Position numbers and translations under genes: made by a program. A stretch of 64,000 nt of DNA from Daphnia carinata (taxonomy: Eukaryota > Arthropoda > Branchiopoda > Diplostraca > Daphniidae): positions 1 to 64,000 of the forward strand of contig NW_026712501.1 of NCBI RefSeq assembly GCF_022539665.2, read 5' to 3'. Shown in pieces: positions 43,713 through 55,873 of this stretch. The notes beneath the pieces were generated by a model. The model saw only the letters and a list, made by a program, of their open reading frames with translations, ran no database searches and was not told the origin of the DNA. The number at the start of each line of letters is the position of its first letter. Position 1 is the stretch's first letter.

Positions 43713-46700
43713 TTAAAATCCAGCGGTGTATCGAATAGGCTTCCTGCGATTTCTTTGTGGACGTCCGGTGTTCGAGACCGTTTGAGGATCATCTTTTTTC
43801 AAATTTTCTTGAGAAGTTCCAGAATCTTGTGAATTCCGTTGAATGAAATCCGTCTTCATTGGGATTTCCATAGAATTTTGTTGATTTTCCGTTGCTTGAA
43901 ATTGCTGGTTTTCAAATCCATTTCCGGTGTGTATTTTCATCTCTTCATCCAGAAGTGCGTTGTTTACGAGAGAAGGGTTTACAATTTCTTGGACATCACA
44001 CAAATCATTAAACTCATCTATAAGCCCATCCTCGTTTTTTGATAAATCAATTGTTTGGGTTGAAATCGTTTTACGAAATCGACTCTCAAACTCAAAAGGG
44101 GTCTCAAATGGTGGACAATGTTCGGTCTTCCAAAGCATTGTTTCGTACAAAGGTTTTAATCTGTTAACGTGAGTACGTTGACAGATATAAGAGTTATCCG
44201 CTATATCTACAGTATTATTAGAATACACTTTTACTACCCTATATGGTCCTTTATATTTCGAAGTGAATTTCCTGCTATCCCCATCTTTAACTACGCGAAT
44301 ATCCAATAACACTCTATCGCCTACCACATATCGTCTTTCTTTGGCGCGTTTGTTATATTGTTCCCTCTGACGCTCCCTAGCTTTTCCGCTTTCTTCTCTA
44401 ACCCTTTGAAAACTATAACGCAAACGTTCCGCTAAATTACCTACATAATCCGAAGAAGATTTAAATGTTTTTGGGGACGCATCAAGAAATTCATTTATTG
44501 GAATATTGGGATCCCTACCGTGGAGTAAATAATAAGGGGTGTCAAGTGTTGAGGCGTGCACTGAGCTACGATAAGCAAATAATACGTCGTCTAACATATC
44601 TTCCCAATTGGAATGCTCTCCATCTTTTAATTCTTTCCTTAACATTGTTGTTAATGTCCTATTGAATCTCTCTGTTTCCCCATTACTGGCTGGATTATAT
44701 GCAGTTGTTAACCTTTGATCAATCTTTAATTTCTTACAAAAATATCGAAATAATTTTGAAGTGAAATTAGTCCCACGATCAGAAAGAATTGCTTTTGGCA
44801 TCCCATGACGTACAATTATAGTCTTATATATACACTCGGCTGTTGTTAACGCAGTTTGATCTTTTAAAGCGACTGCTTCTACCCATCGACTAAAATAATC
44901 AGTAATAACTAAAATATAACTATTTCCGTTAGGCGAAATCGGAGTAATAGGCCCTAAAAAGTCCATTCCAATTACTTGAAAAGGAGCTTTGGCGACTTCA
45001 TGAGGGTGCAAAACTGCTCTATATGTAGAGGAAGTGTTAGCTATACATATTTCGCAAGCTTGGCAATACTCCTTAATATCGCCCCTCATGTTAGGCCAAT
45101 AATAATGGTTTTTCACTTTTAAATACGTCTTATAAAATGCTAAATGCCCTCCCATCGGTGCGTCATGTAATTCCTTGAGCACTAGATGGCGGAGCGCTAC
45201 AGGTAACACCAATTGATAATTTACGTCGCTGCGCTTGCTATTTGACAAAGGCAACTCATGCCGATAAAGAGTACCTTCGATGACTTCAAAATATTCAATT
45301 TCTTTTACCCAATCTGGCCTAGTTTGTTGAAAAATTTCATCCAATTCTCCTTTCTCTAAATAATTCCTAATAGCTATACAAAGTTCATCTTCTAATTGTT
45401 TCTCACAAATAAACTTAATATTTTTCCCAGTTTGAATACTCGCCACCTTTAAACGTGACAAACAGTCAGCATTTTGGTGAATACGACCAGGCCTATACTT
45501 TAACTCATAATTGGTCGCAGCTAATAATATAGCCCATCGTCCTAATCTCCCATTGTTATCTTTTTGATCCTTAAGCCACTGTAGTGGACGATGATCACTA
45601 ATAATCTCGAATGGCTTATCCAAAAGATAATGTCGAAAATGTTTAATTGCATCAATCACTGCTAAAGCTTCTTTCTCTGTAGTGGCATATTTCATCTCAG
45701 CTTTTGTTAATTGTCTACTAGAATACGCTATCGGATGTTCGTGGCCATTTTGTATCTGCGAAAGTACCGCTCCTATTCCATAATCACATGCGTCTGTGAA
45801 AAGTAAAAATTTTTCATTGAAATTGGGGTAAACTAATACTGGGGGCGTAACGAGAGAAGTTCGTAATTTTTCAAAGGCATTTTGCTCCTCAGTACCCCAA
45901 ACAAAAGGTTTTTTGCTAAGGTCTTTATGAGTTAATCTGGTCAATGGCTTAGCTATTGATCCAAAATTTTGAATAAATCTCCTATAATATCCGGCTAATC
46001 CCAAAAATGATCTTACTTCGTCTACAGAAGAAGGTGCTTTATAATTCACTATTTTATCGATTTTCCTGGATCTGGCTTAATTCCTTCAGTCGAAATGACA
46101 TGGCCTAAATAATTTACCGATCGTTTAATAAACTGGCATTTTTTTAGTTTTAATTTTAAATTTGCATCCTGTAGTAGTTGAAAAATTTCCCGAATATCCC
46201 TCAAATGGTCCTCGAAATTATCCGAAAAGATTATTACATCATCCAAATAAACTAATGCCTTACTTCCCAAAACGTCTTTCAGTACATAATTCATTAGTCT
46301 TTGAAATGTGGCAGGTGCATTGCACAAGCCAAATGCCATACGCTTAAATTCGTATAGATTATTTTCTACAACAAATGCTGTTTTTTCTATAGCTGGCTCA
46401 TCTACCTGAATTTGCCAATATCCCGCAGCTAGGTCGAGAGTAGTAAAAAATTTCTTCCCATACAATTTATCCAATGTTTCATCTATCCTTGGCATAGGAA
46501 ACGAATCTTTCTTTGTGATACTATTTAATTTCCGATAATCGACGCAAAACCTGACTTCTCCACCTTTTTTCTCAACTAAAACCACAGGTGAAGCCCATGG
46601 CGAATGCGAGTATTGAATTACATTCGCATCAAGCATTTCTTGTACCTTATCCTCCAATAATTTTCTTTGATTATTTGTAACTCTATATGGGCGTTGTCGA

Positions 46701-47650
46701 ATAGGGCCTCGTCCCTGTATATCAATTGTATGTTTTATAAGATCTGTGTTGCCTAATTCTGAATCTTTTGCAGCGAACAAGTCGTGAAAGTCATTTAATA
46801 ATTTAGCGAGCTGTGTTTGAAATTCGGGGTCGACCTCCGGAATTACAATAGGCTCTTTTACTACGTTAGGCCTGTCCTCAACTTTATTTAAAGAAATTTT
46901 TCCGATCGCTCGAGTAGTAACTTCGATGCCACCTAACTTCGTATCCCTAGGAATTTTGACTTGATTTAACGAATGATTTTCAACTAGAATATTATATTTT
47001 CCATCTCTCGATACTTTTCCTACGAACTCCTCAATAAAAACGCCGGCCGGCAAATCTTCTGCTGGGGTAAATATAAAAGCTGTATTCGGCGGAACAAACG
47101 GAAATGACCCTTTCATTTGCGCGGCAATTACTAGCGACGTCTGACGAGATAACGTCGTCTTTTTGACCGAAGTAACTGCCATGTCCGGAATGCTAGAAAT
47201 AGCTGATCCCTGCTTATCTCTTGCTAAATAAATGCTCTTGGCTTCTCCATCAAGCCGAAATCCGTGTTTCTGGATTGCGTCCCATCCAAGGATACAGTCC
47301 TCAGAAACACCATTTGTAACAATAAACTCTTGTTCCAAAACTGACTCTCCGTATCGCACGGGTAAAGTAACGCTCCCCAGCGTGTGTAATTGTTTCTCCC
47401 CTACATCGTAAAAATCAAAATCAAGTTGACTGCAGATCACTTGACCTCTTTGGGGTAATTTCTTAAATAATTTCTCATGAATAATACTCTTAGACGCTCC
47501 TGTATCGAATAATGCTTGAAATGGGATCTGATGAATTTTCAATGGAATTCTCGGTGTCGATTCATTCGTTATGGTTGTTAATTTTGTGACTTGTCGGGAT
47601 TTACACGGAGGCTCCCTATCAACTGACCCGAAGTTACAGTTGATACCTAT
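43713..47650 (-). pseudogene. gypsy B pol with one frameshift
   Basis: The pol frame is open from about 47650, overlapping the gag stop in another frame, as in Gag-Pol frameshifting. Protease has FQALFDTGASKSIIHEKL. RT has SPWASPVVLVEKK, VRFCVDYRKLNSITKKDSFP and the catalytic VYLDDVIIFS. Near 46065 the frame shifts by one base; the sense continues as IVNYKAPSSVDEVRSFLGLA (from 46049). RNase H follows (FTDACDYGIGAVLSQ, ALAVIDAIKHFRHYL), then integrase with the HHCC zinc motif (HDAPMGGHLAFYKTYL, CQACEIC) and core motifs GMDFLGPI, LSDRGTNFTSK and NPASNGETERFNRTL. The C-terminus ends RNRRKPIRYTAGF. Apart from the single frameshift all domains are present. Confidence 0.85.
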
Positions 47651-50445
47651 TGGTTTCCCTGATTCGGAGGCGGACCTGGAATGTTAGGCCTATTCTGGTT
47701 TTTTGCCTTTGGACAGTTGTTTGATTTATGGCCAATTTCCCGACATGAATAGCATATTGGTGGCTGAGCTTGTTCCAAACTTTGCCGTTGATATTTGTAA
47801 CAATTTGTCTGAGAATGACCCTTATATCCACAAAAATTGCAAATCAGCTGTGGCTGTGTAGGCTTATGGTGGGAGTCACCAGCTGGTTTTGAAAAAGGGG
47901 TTTTATGAGCTGTAGGCCTATCCGGGAATTTATTGAAAGGTTGTGCGCCATTGTTATTGTTATTCTGCTGCGGAGGTCTCCAATTCCTATCCTGTTTACT
48001 GTTACTAGTTTGGAACGAAACTTGCTTCTTATACGGTGCGCTTGATACGTTTTTATCAAATTGCAATTGCCTTACCGCTTGCGTTAGCTCAAGAAGTGCG
48101 CTCTTAATTTCCTCCTTTTCAGTTTTTGGGTCATCGACTTGTTTGCTTCCCTGTCTGATATTTGCTACGGCATTTTTGACGAATTCTTTTTGCTCCAATA
48201 TTATTTCCTTTAGTTCTTTTAATTCTGCTTCTTTGGTGTCAGGAGGCTCAGTCACTGCCCTAATAAAATCATGTTTTTCCCTATCCGTTTCCATGGCCTC
48301 CAGTCGCAATGCATACATTCGTGTTGCCGAAATAAGATCATTAAAATTCTTAAATTCTTTATATTTAACTTTCGATTGTAATTTGGAATCCAACCCCTAT
48401 ATACATTTTTGCATAAGAATTATAGCAAAAGATGCTTCTGAATAGCCTACAGGATATGCGCGTTTGAAAATTTCCTGCAAACGATGAGCATATTCTATAA
48501 TCTTTTCCCCTGGCTTACGCTTAGCTTTTTTAAACTTCTTTTGATAAAAATCAGCATTTTCGTCACCATGAAAATGATCAAGAAGAGATTCTTTAATTAA
48601 AGCATAGTTGTGAGGATGACCCTTCAAAGTTGCCTGAATAATCGAGAAAGCTTTATCAGCCAATTTTGCCCTTAACATCTGAATAATTTTCCCCTCAGAC
48701 CAACCTGATCCTTCTACTATACTTTCAAAAGATTCTAAATAGGTGTCAAAACGCACAAGGGGATTTCCAGAAAAAGAAGGAAGTAGCTGTAAACGGAAAA
48801 AAGTGTGTTGATTATTTTGGAAATCGTTCAAATCATCGACTGTGGCCGCTCTTGATGGAGAACAAGATTCCGCCATGTTTGGATTAAATTTTAAAAAATT
48901 CAAAGTTCTTCCCTGTGAATTCTGAGGGTGTTCTGAAATGTTGTTCGTAATTGCCTTAAATTCCCCTGCGTTGTATCCGATTGGCTGGGTGGGCGGGCTC
49001 GAGGACAGGGTAGAGGGTACGTAGGACAGTGTAGGGTTTGTGACTGATTGAAATGATAGTTTCTTCTGTGCGACCGTTTCCTCTTTGGAATGCTTCCCGA
49101 CAGCGGCGATGTTTGTTGGATTGGCGTGCTTTGTTGCTGCGTTGGTATCGTTTGTATGAACGTCAGCGATTGTCTCAATTTTTGTTCCGTTTGCGTGATT
49201 ATTGGCTTGATGTCGCTCGCCTGCTGTGCGAAGAACGGGTTGTTGGCTTCCGGAAAATTGTTCAGTTTGTCCAAAAGGAATATGATTTCCGGCTGTAGTA
49301 CCTCCAAATTGTTGATGAGTTGTAGTTTCTTTAGGTATGCCGCTAGGTTGGCTACTTCCTTCAGGAACGTTCGTTGGGACGCCAGCAAGATCTCTTCCAG
49401 ATGAAGAGATCTGTCGCTCACTTTGGTGATGATTTCCACGTATCTCCCGTCCTCGTCTCTGTCGGTGATGTTCCGTCTTGGAACGAAGCCGAATAGTTCT
49501 CGCTTTGTTGTTGGTGTGACCACTTGAAGGTCTATTATGTTGTAAATTTGTCCGTGTAGGCAAGTCAGAACCTGTCTCGCGTGTCGTGTGAAAATTTCCT
49601 TGAGCTCCGTCACAATTTCCTCCGTCTGCTTCTTCGTCTTCTTCGTGATCGGTACACTGGCTTTCACCTCCAGAATGGATGTCAGATACTTCAGAAGTGT
49701 CTACGGTTGTTTCCAATCCGTTAGTGTTAATTTTTCGGCGTCGTAATTCCTCTGAATGTCGCGCATCAACGCGACAAGATGATCCCAGATTTTCGGGTCG
49801 CTCGATTGGAAGTCCTTCTCCCTCTCCTTGAGGCTCTTGATGGCTAGCAGTAGGAACGGTAGCTGGCTGTTCGGTAGTTGGAAGATGCTGTCCCCTTTCT
49901 TCTTGATCTCTTGGAACAGGTGCTGGAGGTTGACGTTGAGCTGGTCTTCCATTGGTTGTCTTCTTTTTTGCAAACAAACCCGAGACTTGTTCAAAAAAAG
50001 CGTTTGTTGGGGAAGTGTTTGTGGAAACGGTTTTCTTGGGTGAAAGACGTTTTACTAGTTGGGCTATGAAGGAAGGAGAATTTCTTACGGTCGAGGTATC
50101 AGCTTTACTTTGGGCTCGTGGTTTGCGAACATTTGAAAGGTCTACTGGCTTTACCAACTCATACGCAGAGTTCGATCTTAACTTTCTTAGCTGGGGATTA
50201 TTTGGAATTGCACTAGGCTTCAAAACAGGAGAAGCAGATTTCCTGATAGTTTCTGTTGCTTTTCTCGAAGTTTTATTACCCGTAAACTTATCAGATCCAG
50301 CAAGATTTGAAGTGGAAGTTTTATCAAAATTAAGGGTTCTGGCTATACCTTCATCAATTTGAATAACTGGCTCAATAGGACTTTTAATAGTGGATACAGG
50401 TGTGCGAGAAAGTTTATGCTTACTAGAAAAAATATTATCCGTCAT
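47647..50445 (-). pseudogene. gypsy B gag, long, with one internal stop
   Basis: One frame runs from ATG 50445 to 47647, interrupted only by TAG at 48397-48399. The N-terminal 150 residues are basic and Ser/Pro-rich (FIAQLVKRLSPKKTV, FEQVSGLFAKKK). About residues 165-500 are very hydrophilic and repetitive, unlike most capsids. From about 48860 a normal retrotransposon capsid region follows (LPSFSGNPLVRFDTYLESFE, LKGHPHNYALIKESLLDHF). After the stop come a coiled-coil-like segment and two CCHC knuckles, CNFCGYKGHSQTNC and CYSCREIGHKSNNC. The middle portion overlaps another long frame (48900-49952). Confidence 0.75.
48900..49952 (-). CDS. Overlapping ORF inside gypsy B gag (second frame)
   Basis: In a frame different from gag, ATG 49952 opens MEDQLNVNLQHLFQEIKKKG and stays open to 48900 except for TAG at 49701-49703. 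The product looks globular and helical: PNSQLPFLLLAIKSLKEREK, IFTRHARQVLTCLHGQIYNI, LNNLEV-like leucine-rich helices and LLDKLNNFPEANNPFFAQQ. The overlapping gag residues are disordered-looking, the usual arrangement when one frame is overprinted on another. Alternatives are that this frame is the true gag centre, reached by two compensating indels, or that it is not translated. No known function. Confidence 0.45.
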
Positions 50446-50460
50446 TGTGGGTAAGTTCGA

Positions 50461-50476
50461 TAGATCGCTGCCACCA
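50461..50476 (-). other. Primer-binding site of gypsy B
   Basis: TGGTGGCAGCGATCTA follows the 5' LTR after three bases on the minus strand and starts with the TGG expected opposite a tRNA CCA end. The tRNA is not assigned. Confidence 0.55.
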
Positions 50477-50479
50477 TTA

Positions 50480-51285
50480 TGTAAAGCATTCTTTTAGTGA
50501 TTGAAAAGAATGACTTTACGTTATTAAAGACAAATTGTAATAAGAAAAATGAACTCGGGAAGGCGTTACCACAATGCCGAATATATTTTATTCTAATAGG
50601 CCAAAGATAATAAAAGCATTACACAGATATAAGATATAAATGGGAAACGGAAATACAAAATGGAGTCAGGCGAATTTAGTCTTACCGTCACCGCTGTGGC
50701 GAAGATGGAATAAAGATGTCAAACGTTGAAAGAGAAAAGATAAGGAAAAACAGGACTTGTCGGTCGCACAAGAAGCGATGAAGAGACTCACAATAATTAT
50801 TGAATAAGAACAAATTAAACTCACTATATTTGAAGAAAATAATAGCACTTGGAGCACTAAGAATGAGAGCTGGAACTAGAACTGGAACTAGAACAAGAGA
50901 GAGCTGAAGAACTGTGGAACTAACTTTTGGGAACAAAAAGGGTATCCTTTTATACGTTTTACATGTTTGAGGGAAACATAGCATTTCCGACAGATAAGCT
51001 CCGGATATAAGTTATTGAATATCTCACGCAGCAACATTTCTTATTCATGGAAATGTATGGCGCGATGTTCTACGCATTAAGCTCATCCAATCAGCAATAA
51101 GCAGGATGTAAAGTATAATATAAAAATAGAATTCCAGGAAATGTCAATGACACTTGAATTACTATATTTATAATGTATACTTTAAATATAATGCATAACA
51201 AACATAATATATAATTTTAATATAAAGAAAACAAACAATGAAGATAAAATATAATCAAAAGTTGTATTTTGGTGACTTCGTTACA
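50480..51285 (-). repeat. 5' LTR of gypsy B
   Basis: 806 bp partner of 39770-40575. It would drive the minus-strand genome of the element. Confidence 0.9.
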
Positions 51286-51289
51286 TTAT

Positions 51290-51422
51290 CGATCACAAAT
51301 AGCTTTTTAACTCGAAGCCAAGTCGATTTGCTTGGGATCTGTTGTTTTATATATTTTTTTCTACACTTTTTCGGTCCTCTTTCCTCCCATACTACGACTC
51401 GCTTCCTGCTTTTAGATTCCAT
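51290..51422 (-). pseudogene. First part of KDZ transposase exon 1, severed by gypsy B
   Basis: MESKSRKRVVVWEERGPKKC to KLFVIDN reads toward the gypsy B LTR and continues after it at 39769 with VRCKQPSVDTIS. The 4-bp duplication TTAT marks the break. The inverted copy at 32497-32680 shows the uninterrupted sequence. An upstream in-frame extension (to 51500, MTFGHLSDIF) is possible. Confidence 0.75.
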
Positions 51423-52111
51423 TTTGAAAATTACACGATTTCTTCTCTTGGGTTTCACTGCTACGAAATTAAAAATGTCACTTAAATGTCCAAATGTCAA
51501 AACAAATCACTGAAGCGTCACTTAAGCAGACGAAATTCAAATGTCAAAGCCGACATACAGGCAATTGCGCTCAATAGGAATAAGGGAATCAGTTAGAAGA
51601 GACTTTGAAAAACCCGTCACCTAAACCAACTGTCTGGCTCAATGCAAGAGGCAAACAGTTGGCCTAGGTGACGGAGACCAAGTTGGTATTAGCAGAGCTC
51701 TTTTTTCAATTTGTTTTTGAATGTTGTTGTTTTGTGTATTATTTCGTCTGCTGGGTGGCTGACATATATCGTCTGCCACAATGTCTGTGTTTGTATTTAC
51801 AACCTTGATGAAAGAAATTAAATTTTAAAAATTAAATTACCGACATTTAACCAGACTTGCCGCGATCGCGATCATCGATCACCGATTACGATTAAAAAAA
51901 CGATCGCCGATCAAATCTTTACATTTTGATTTTGATTTGATCGGCGATCAAAAAACTCGTTGATCGACAGCGATCATTTTTGCGATTGAAGTCAGCGCCA
52001 CCAAACGTAAAAACTTATGATTCATATAAATTTTTGCTAAAAAGTTTTGCTGAGGATGCTGTTTATCCTTTTTTCGCAGCAGACGCCTTTTTGGTCGCCA
52101 TTGACTTGAAA

Positions 52112-52286
52112 GGTAGCCGGAGAAATAGGACCTGGAGAAATAGGACCCGAAGATTTAGGACCTACAAATAGGACCTGGAGAAATAGGACCTGGAGGAATA
52201 GGACCCAATCTTCAAACATTTTTTGAAGAGTCCTATTTCTCCATATTGAGGGTCCTATTTCTCCAGCCTTAAGGTCCTATTTCTCC
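52112..52286 (+). repeat. Left terminal inverted repeat built of GGAGAAATAGGACC units
   Basis: Several direct GGAGAAATAGGACC-type units are followed by three inverted GGTCCTATTTCTCC units (about 52228-52286), so each arm can fold on itself as well as pair with 56873-57047. Confidence 0.85.
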
Positions 52287-53532
52287 ATCGTAAAAAATCA
52301 ATGTACAATTGGTTTTCCTATGTGTTGAAAAAAACCCCGAACGCCCTATATTGGTTTCTGCACTTCAAACACCGTTATCAATATGACGCCTCTTCACTGC
52401 ATTATAACTTTTTTTTTTAAATTTACATTCATAATATTTTTGCAGGATTATATGCTTTTTTCTATTGCTTTTTAGAGCTCATTTAATAGAAAAGTAATTT
52501 TGTTTACACAGTATTTGAATTTTTGCATTTTACATTTTCTTACTGGTGTTTTCAGGCCTACCATCACCCGCCCTTTACTATTGTCACTATTCACTTGTTT
52601 TTTCTTCGTGCCTCAATAAGGATTCTTGGGAGGGCGCATAAGTACCTCTTAATACACAGATAACTAAGAAAATTTCATCATAAAAATAATTTAATAAACG
52701 TTAATTTCATAATAAAACACTGTTTGCCCTTGCGCAAAATATTGTTTTTTACCATATATATGGCAACGGTTACTACAAGCAGACGACTGTTGCAAGCTCG
52801 AAGTGTCAACATCCTACAATTCTATGAATCGTTGAAGTTGCTTATTGTAAGCGGTGTTTGTTTGACAGGTAAGTGGCTAGTTTCAGTAAAATTAAAAAAT
52901 TTTTATTTCCTAGGTTTGGCAGTTTTGGTACATTTCAAATTCATGTTGGCATTAGCACCACAGAAGAAAAAAATTTACTTGGAAGGAAAGGTATTTAAAG
53001 TATAGACATAATTTTATTAGTTGCATTTGGAAATTTGACACAGATTACTAATCCGAAATGTTTCTTAGGTGGTTACTTTCAAGGAGAATCATGAAACTAG
53101 AGATGATTTACCATGAACCATTTGGGAACCTACTTGTTAGCTGCCTTATAACTATCATCCTTCTGGTAATCTAGATGTTCACAGTTTTTTGTTCGTGAAA
53201 TTTATGTAATCATTTTTCTTATCGTTCAGATGAAATAACAGCATTACAGCTGTTAGTTACGTCAAGACATTAATCTCAAGATGCAAGTACTGAGCTTTAA
53301 CGGATTTCAATTTACATAAGCAAGACAACCAATTCTGTTGTTGATGAGAAAACCAACTACACACCCAGCTATGAATGGTAAAATATGTGTAATTGAATCT
53401 AAATTAATTTTATTTTTATGGTTTAAAGGCTTTTCGTTCTTCCGTTCACGTTCAAGGCTACAACTCATTGAATCGGACTTTTATAAGCATGCCATAAAAT
53501 ATCTCGCCATTTTTAATTGAATCATTTGTTCT

Positions 53533-54110
53533 AGGTCTTAGTCATTGGTGAAGAAAACCACTTGCCTTACATGAGGCCATCACTATCGCGTAAGAATTGT
53601 GGTTCAGTGACGATCCCGAAGTGTCAAACAAACTGAAGTTTAAGCAGTGGAACGGAAAAAAGTGAAGGTGATTGTCTAAAGTTATAATTTTGTGTTGCGT
53701 TATTTTAATGAATGTGACCTATTTTTGGATCCAGTTTGTTCTTCGATCAGGATGAATTCTACTGCAGTCCAGTGGAATTAGTTGCCAAAGAACATGGTGG
53801 TGTTTCAGTTGTGCGAGGACATCATGTAGTTAAACTGGACATTGCTGGTCGCAAAGCTGAGTTAGATGACGGCCTTACCATCACCTACGACAAGTGCCTT
53901 ATTGCCACAGGTGAATTTCTTTCGTATTTATCTAAAATTTAAAGTACTCGATAATTATAACTTTTTGGAATGTTGAAAAACTTTTATAATCTTCCTACTA
54001 GATAGTATCTGAGAGCCATTGTTTAATTATCATTTCAGTTAGACGCATTTTCAACTATTAACTACCTTAATTTATTATCGTCTTAGGTGGCAAACCCTAA
54101 CATCCAGCAG
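53533..54110 (+). pseudogene. AIFM1: Captured fragment of apoptosis-inducing factor
   Basis: VLVIGEENHLPYMRPSLS (53533-53586) matches the FAD-binding part of mitochondrial apoptosis-inducing factor; in the next frame FSDDPEVSNKLKFKQWNGKK follows, so there is a frameshift near 53590. After a short intron ending TCCAG, FFDQDEFYCSPVELVAKEHG, GVSVVRGHHVVKLDIAG and ITYDKCLIATG (53735-53911) continue the same domain and end at a donor GTGAAT. A further exon begins GGKP at about 54087 with a stop. A degenerate AIF-like piece may reach 54300. Neither end of the gene is present. In the cell the intact protein is a mitochondrial oxidoreductase; this piece is not functional. Confidence 0.7.
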
Positions 54111-54451
54111 GAATAAAGATGGTAAAAACCCGGATTCGTTCCATGTTGTTCATTCTTGTTGCATGCTATATTATATGTTATTGTTCGTTTTTCTTGTTCG
54201 TAATTTTCATTCATCAAACCTGAGTTTTTTTTTTCTTTCTTAGTTTTGGAAGCAGTTGAAAGGCCCGCAAAGTAAAACAACAGAGTTATTCGACTTTTTC
54301 CATCAGCAACAACAGCAGCCTGAGCAACGGCCGCATAGCAGTGTGAAAAAAAAGTGAAAAAAATTCAAGTCAGTTGCCATTTTTTTTATACTATTTGCCA
54401 TACTTTGTGTTAACGTCGTAAGACTTTAAATTACCAAATTTATCTTTGCAG

Positions 54452-55350
54452 ATCTCGGACGCAGTGCAGTTGTTCGCCGATTATTCGAAGAGCATACGAA
54501 ACTATTTATACGATGTCGATGGCAATATTCTGCTTGATGTTTACACTCAAACCTCTTCAGTTCCATTAGGTTACAACCACCCTGAATTATTAGATGTCAA
54601 GATAAAGAAAACATCAGAACGTAATTGAATTGATTATTTACCTGTCTGGGCAACATCAAAATTTTAATTTATATTTCTCAAAGATTCATAAACCGACCTG
54701 CCCTCGGTGTATTTCCTGGTGAAAATTATCCTAAGCGAGTCCAGAATTCTCTGTTACGTATTGCTCCCAAAGGCCATACAGAGGTAAGTTGTAGCTCCTT
54801 AATTGTTCCGACCTATTGCAAATAATAAAAAATATATTTAAAGGTAACGACGATGGCGTGTGGATCGTGCTCAAACGAAAATGCGTACAAGGCAATTTTC
54901 GTTTGGTATCGCCGGAAACAGAGGGGAGATAAGTCATATACCCCAGAGGAGAAGACGAGTTGCGTAATGAACCAATTGCCTGGTGTTTCTGACCTGACTC
55001 TTATGTCTTTCAAAGGTATTTAGAAACACGTTACAATGTTGAATCAATATTTAATTAAAGCCTTTGCTCTGTTACAAAAGGCGCTTTCCACGACAGAACG
55101 TTTGGTACGTTAATCACGACTCATACCAAGCCAGTCCATAAACTGGACATTCCTACAAAGGACTGGCCAATTGGAACCTTCCCTCGCCACAAGGTTAGTT
55201 TTAAAATTTCAATTAGGCTCAAACTATTACCTGATCTCATATTTCTTGTGATTTTAGTATCCGTTGGAAGAATTTGTGAAAATGAGGAAGAAGATCATCG
55301 CTGTTTGGCGGAAGTTGAAGAGCTTTTTGATCGGTACAACAAATGTAAAT
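54452..55350 (+). pseudogene. ABAT: Captured fragment of GABA transaminase, five exons
   Basis: Exons with GT-AG introns of about 55-80 bp can be read: 54452-54600s ([45 protein letters not shown]), 54686-54783 (FINRPALGVFPGENYPKRVQ), 54843-55015 (VTTMACGSCSNENAYKAIFV, WYRRKQRGDKSYTPEEKTSC), 55080-55195 (FHDRTFGTLITTHTKPVHKL) and 55259-55350 (YPLEEFVK...DHRCLAEVEELFDRYNK). The order matches mitochondrial 4-aminobutyrate aminotransferase. The last exon has a small deletion after EFVK that shifts the frame. The PLP lysine region and both ends of the gene are absent. Protein similarity is well kept, so capture is fairly recent or was followed by little decay. Confidence 0.8.
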
Positions 55351-55528
55351 AATATGCTTACCTGGATTTAGTTCGTCTGTTGCTACCGAAGTCAAATCGA
55401 AAAAGTTTTTTTTGAATTTTTTGTTTAATTATTTGTATTTTGTAAAAATAAATGATATGTAAATCAATTACCAAAAATTTATGGTATTATTTTAATTTAA
55501 ACAAATTTTCTTGCGTCCTTTGGCTGCC

Positions 55529-55810
55529 GCGATCCGGACATTCCGCGGATGTTCCAATACGTACGTTCACTGAACGTACGGATTTGCCATCCTGCAGACG
55601 GCCAACTAAGGACGTCCGTAGTACTCCCAAATAAGGACGTTACCAGGACTTCCAATTAATTACGTCCGTAGGACGTCCTCCAGTGGACGTCCCTAAAACC
55701 GGACATTAGGACATTCTGGTGACGTACATCTGCCGTCAGAATGGGACGTCCCGATCGGCCAGCCAGGACGTAGATGGGATGTCCCTGGGACGGACAAAGG
55801 CTAGTAGGGT
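55529..55810. repeat. GGACGTCC-rich repetitive segment
   Basis: About a dozen variants of GGACGT/ACGTCC recur over 280 bp, with a hairpin CGTACGTTCACTGAACGTACG-like palindrome at about 55560-55581. It is non-coding and lies between the GABA transaminase piece and the Lys-rich exons; it may be a small insertion of its own. Confidence 0.5.
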
Positions 55811-55873
55811 ATGTATGTGCTATAATCTTTTTGTTTAAGGAAGGCAAGCCAGCATATGTCATCCAATTTCAGG

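Larger units (their letters stand above)
39770..51285 (-). mobile_element. Ty3/gypsy-type retrotransposon with envelope-like gene (gypsy B)
   Basis: Two 806-bp LTRs (39770-40575 and 50480-51285), each starting TGTAAAGC and ending CGTTACA on plus, flank the element; TTAT is duplicated outside (39766-39769 and 51286-51289). By eye the LTRs differ at about five positions, so the insertion is recent. Genes run on the minus strand: gag, pol (protease, RT, RNase H, integrase), an extra 193-codon ORF, and an envelope-like glycoprotein ending 34 bp from the 3' LTR. The order with env and the 4-bp target duplication recall errantivirus-like gypsy elements. One gag stop, one pol frameshift and a disrupted env N-terminus argue that this copy is inactive. 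Confidence 0.9.

Noticed and set aside
49053-49404. Plus-strand open frames opposite gypsy B gag
   Set aside because: They are antisense shadows; both minus-strand frames carry better protein-like sequence.
52724-53005. 93-codon frame at the start of the Pack element cargo
   Set aside because: It spans possible splice sites and could be a first exon of a captured gene, but I could not match it to AIF or GABA transaminase.
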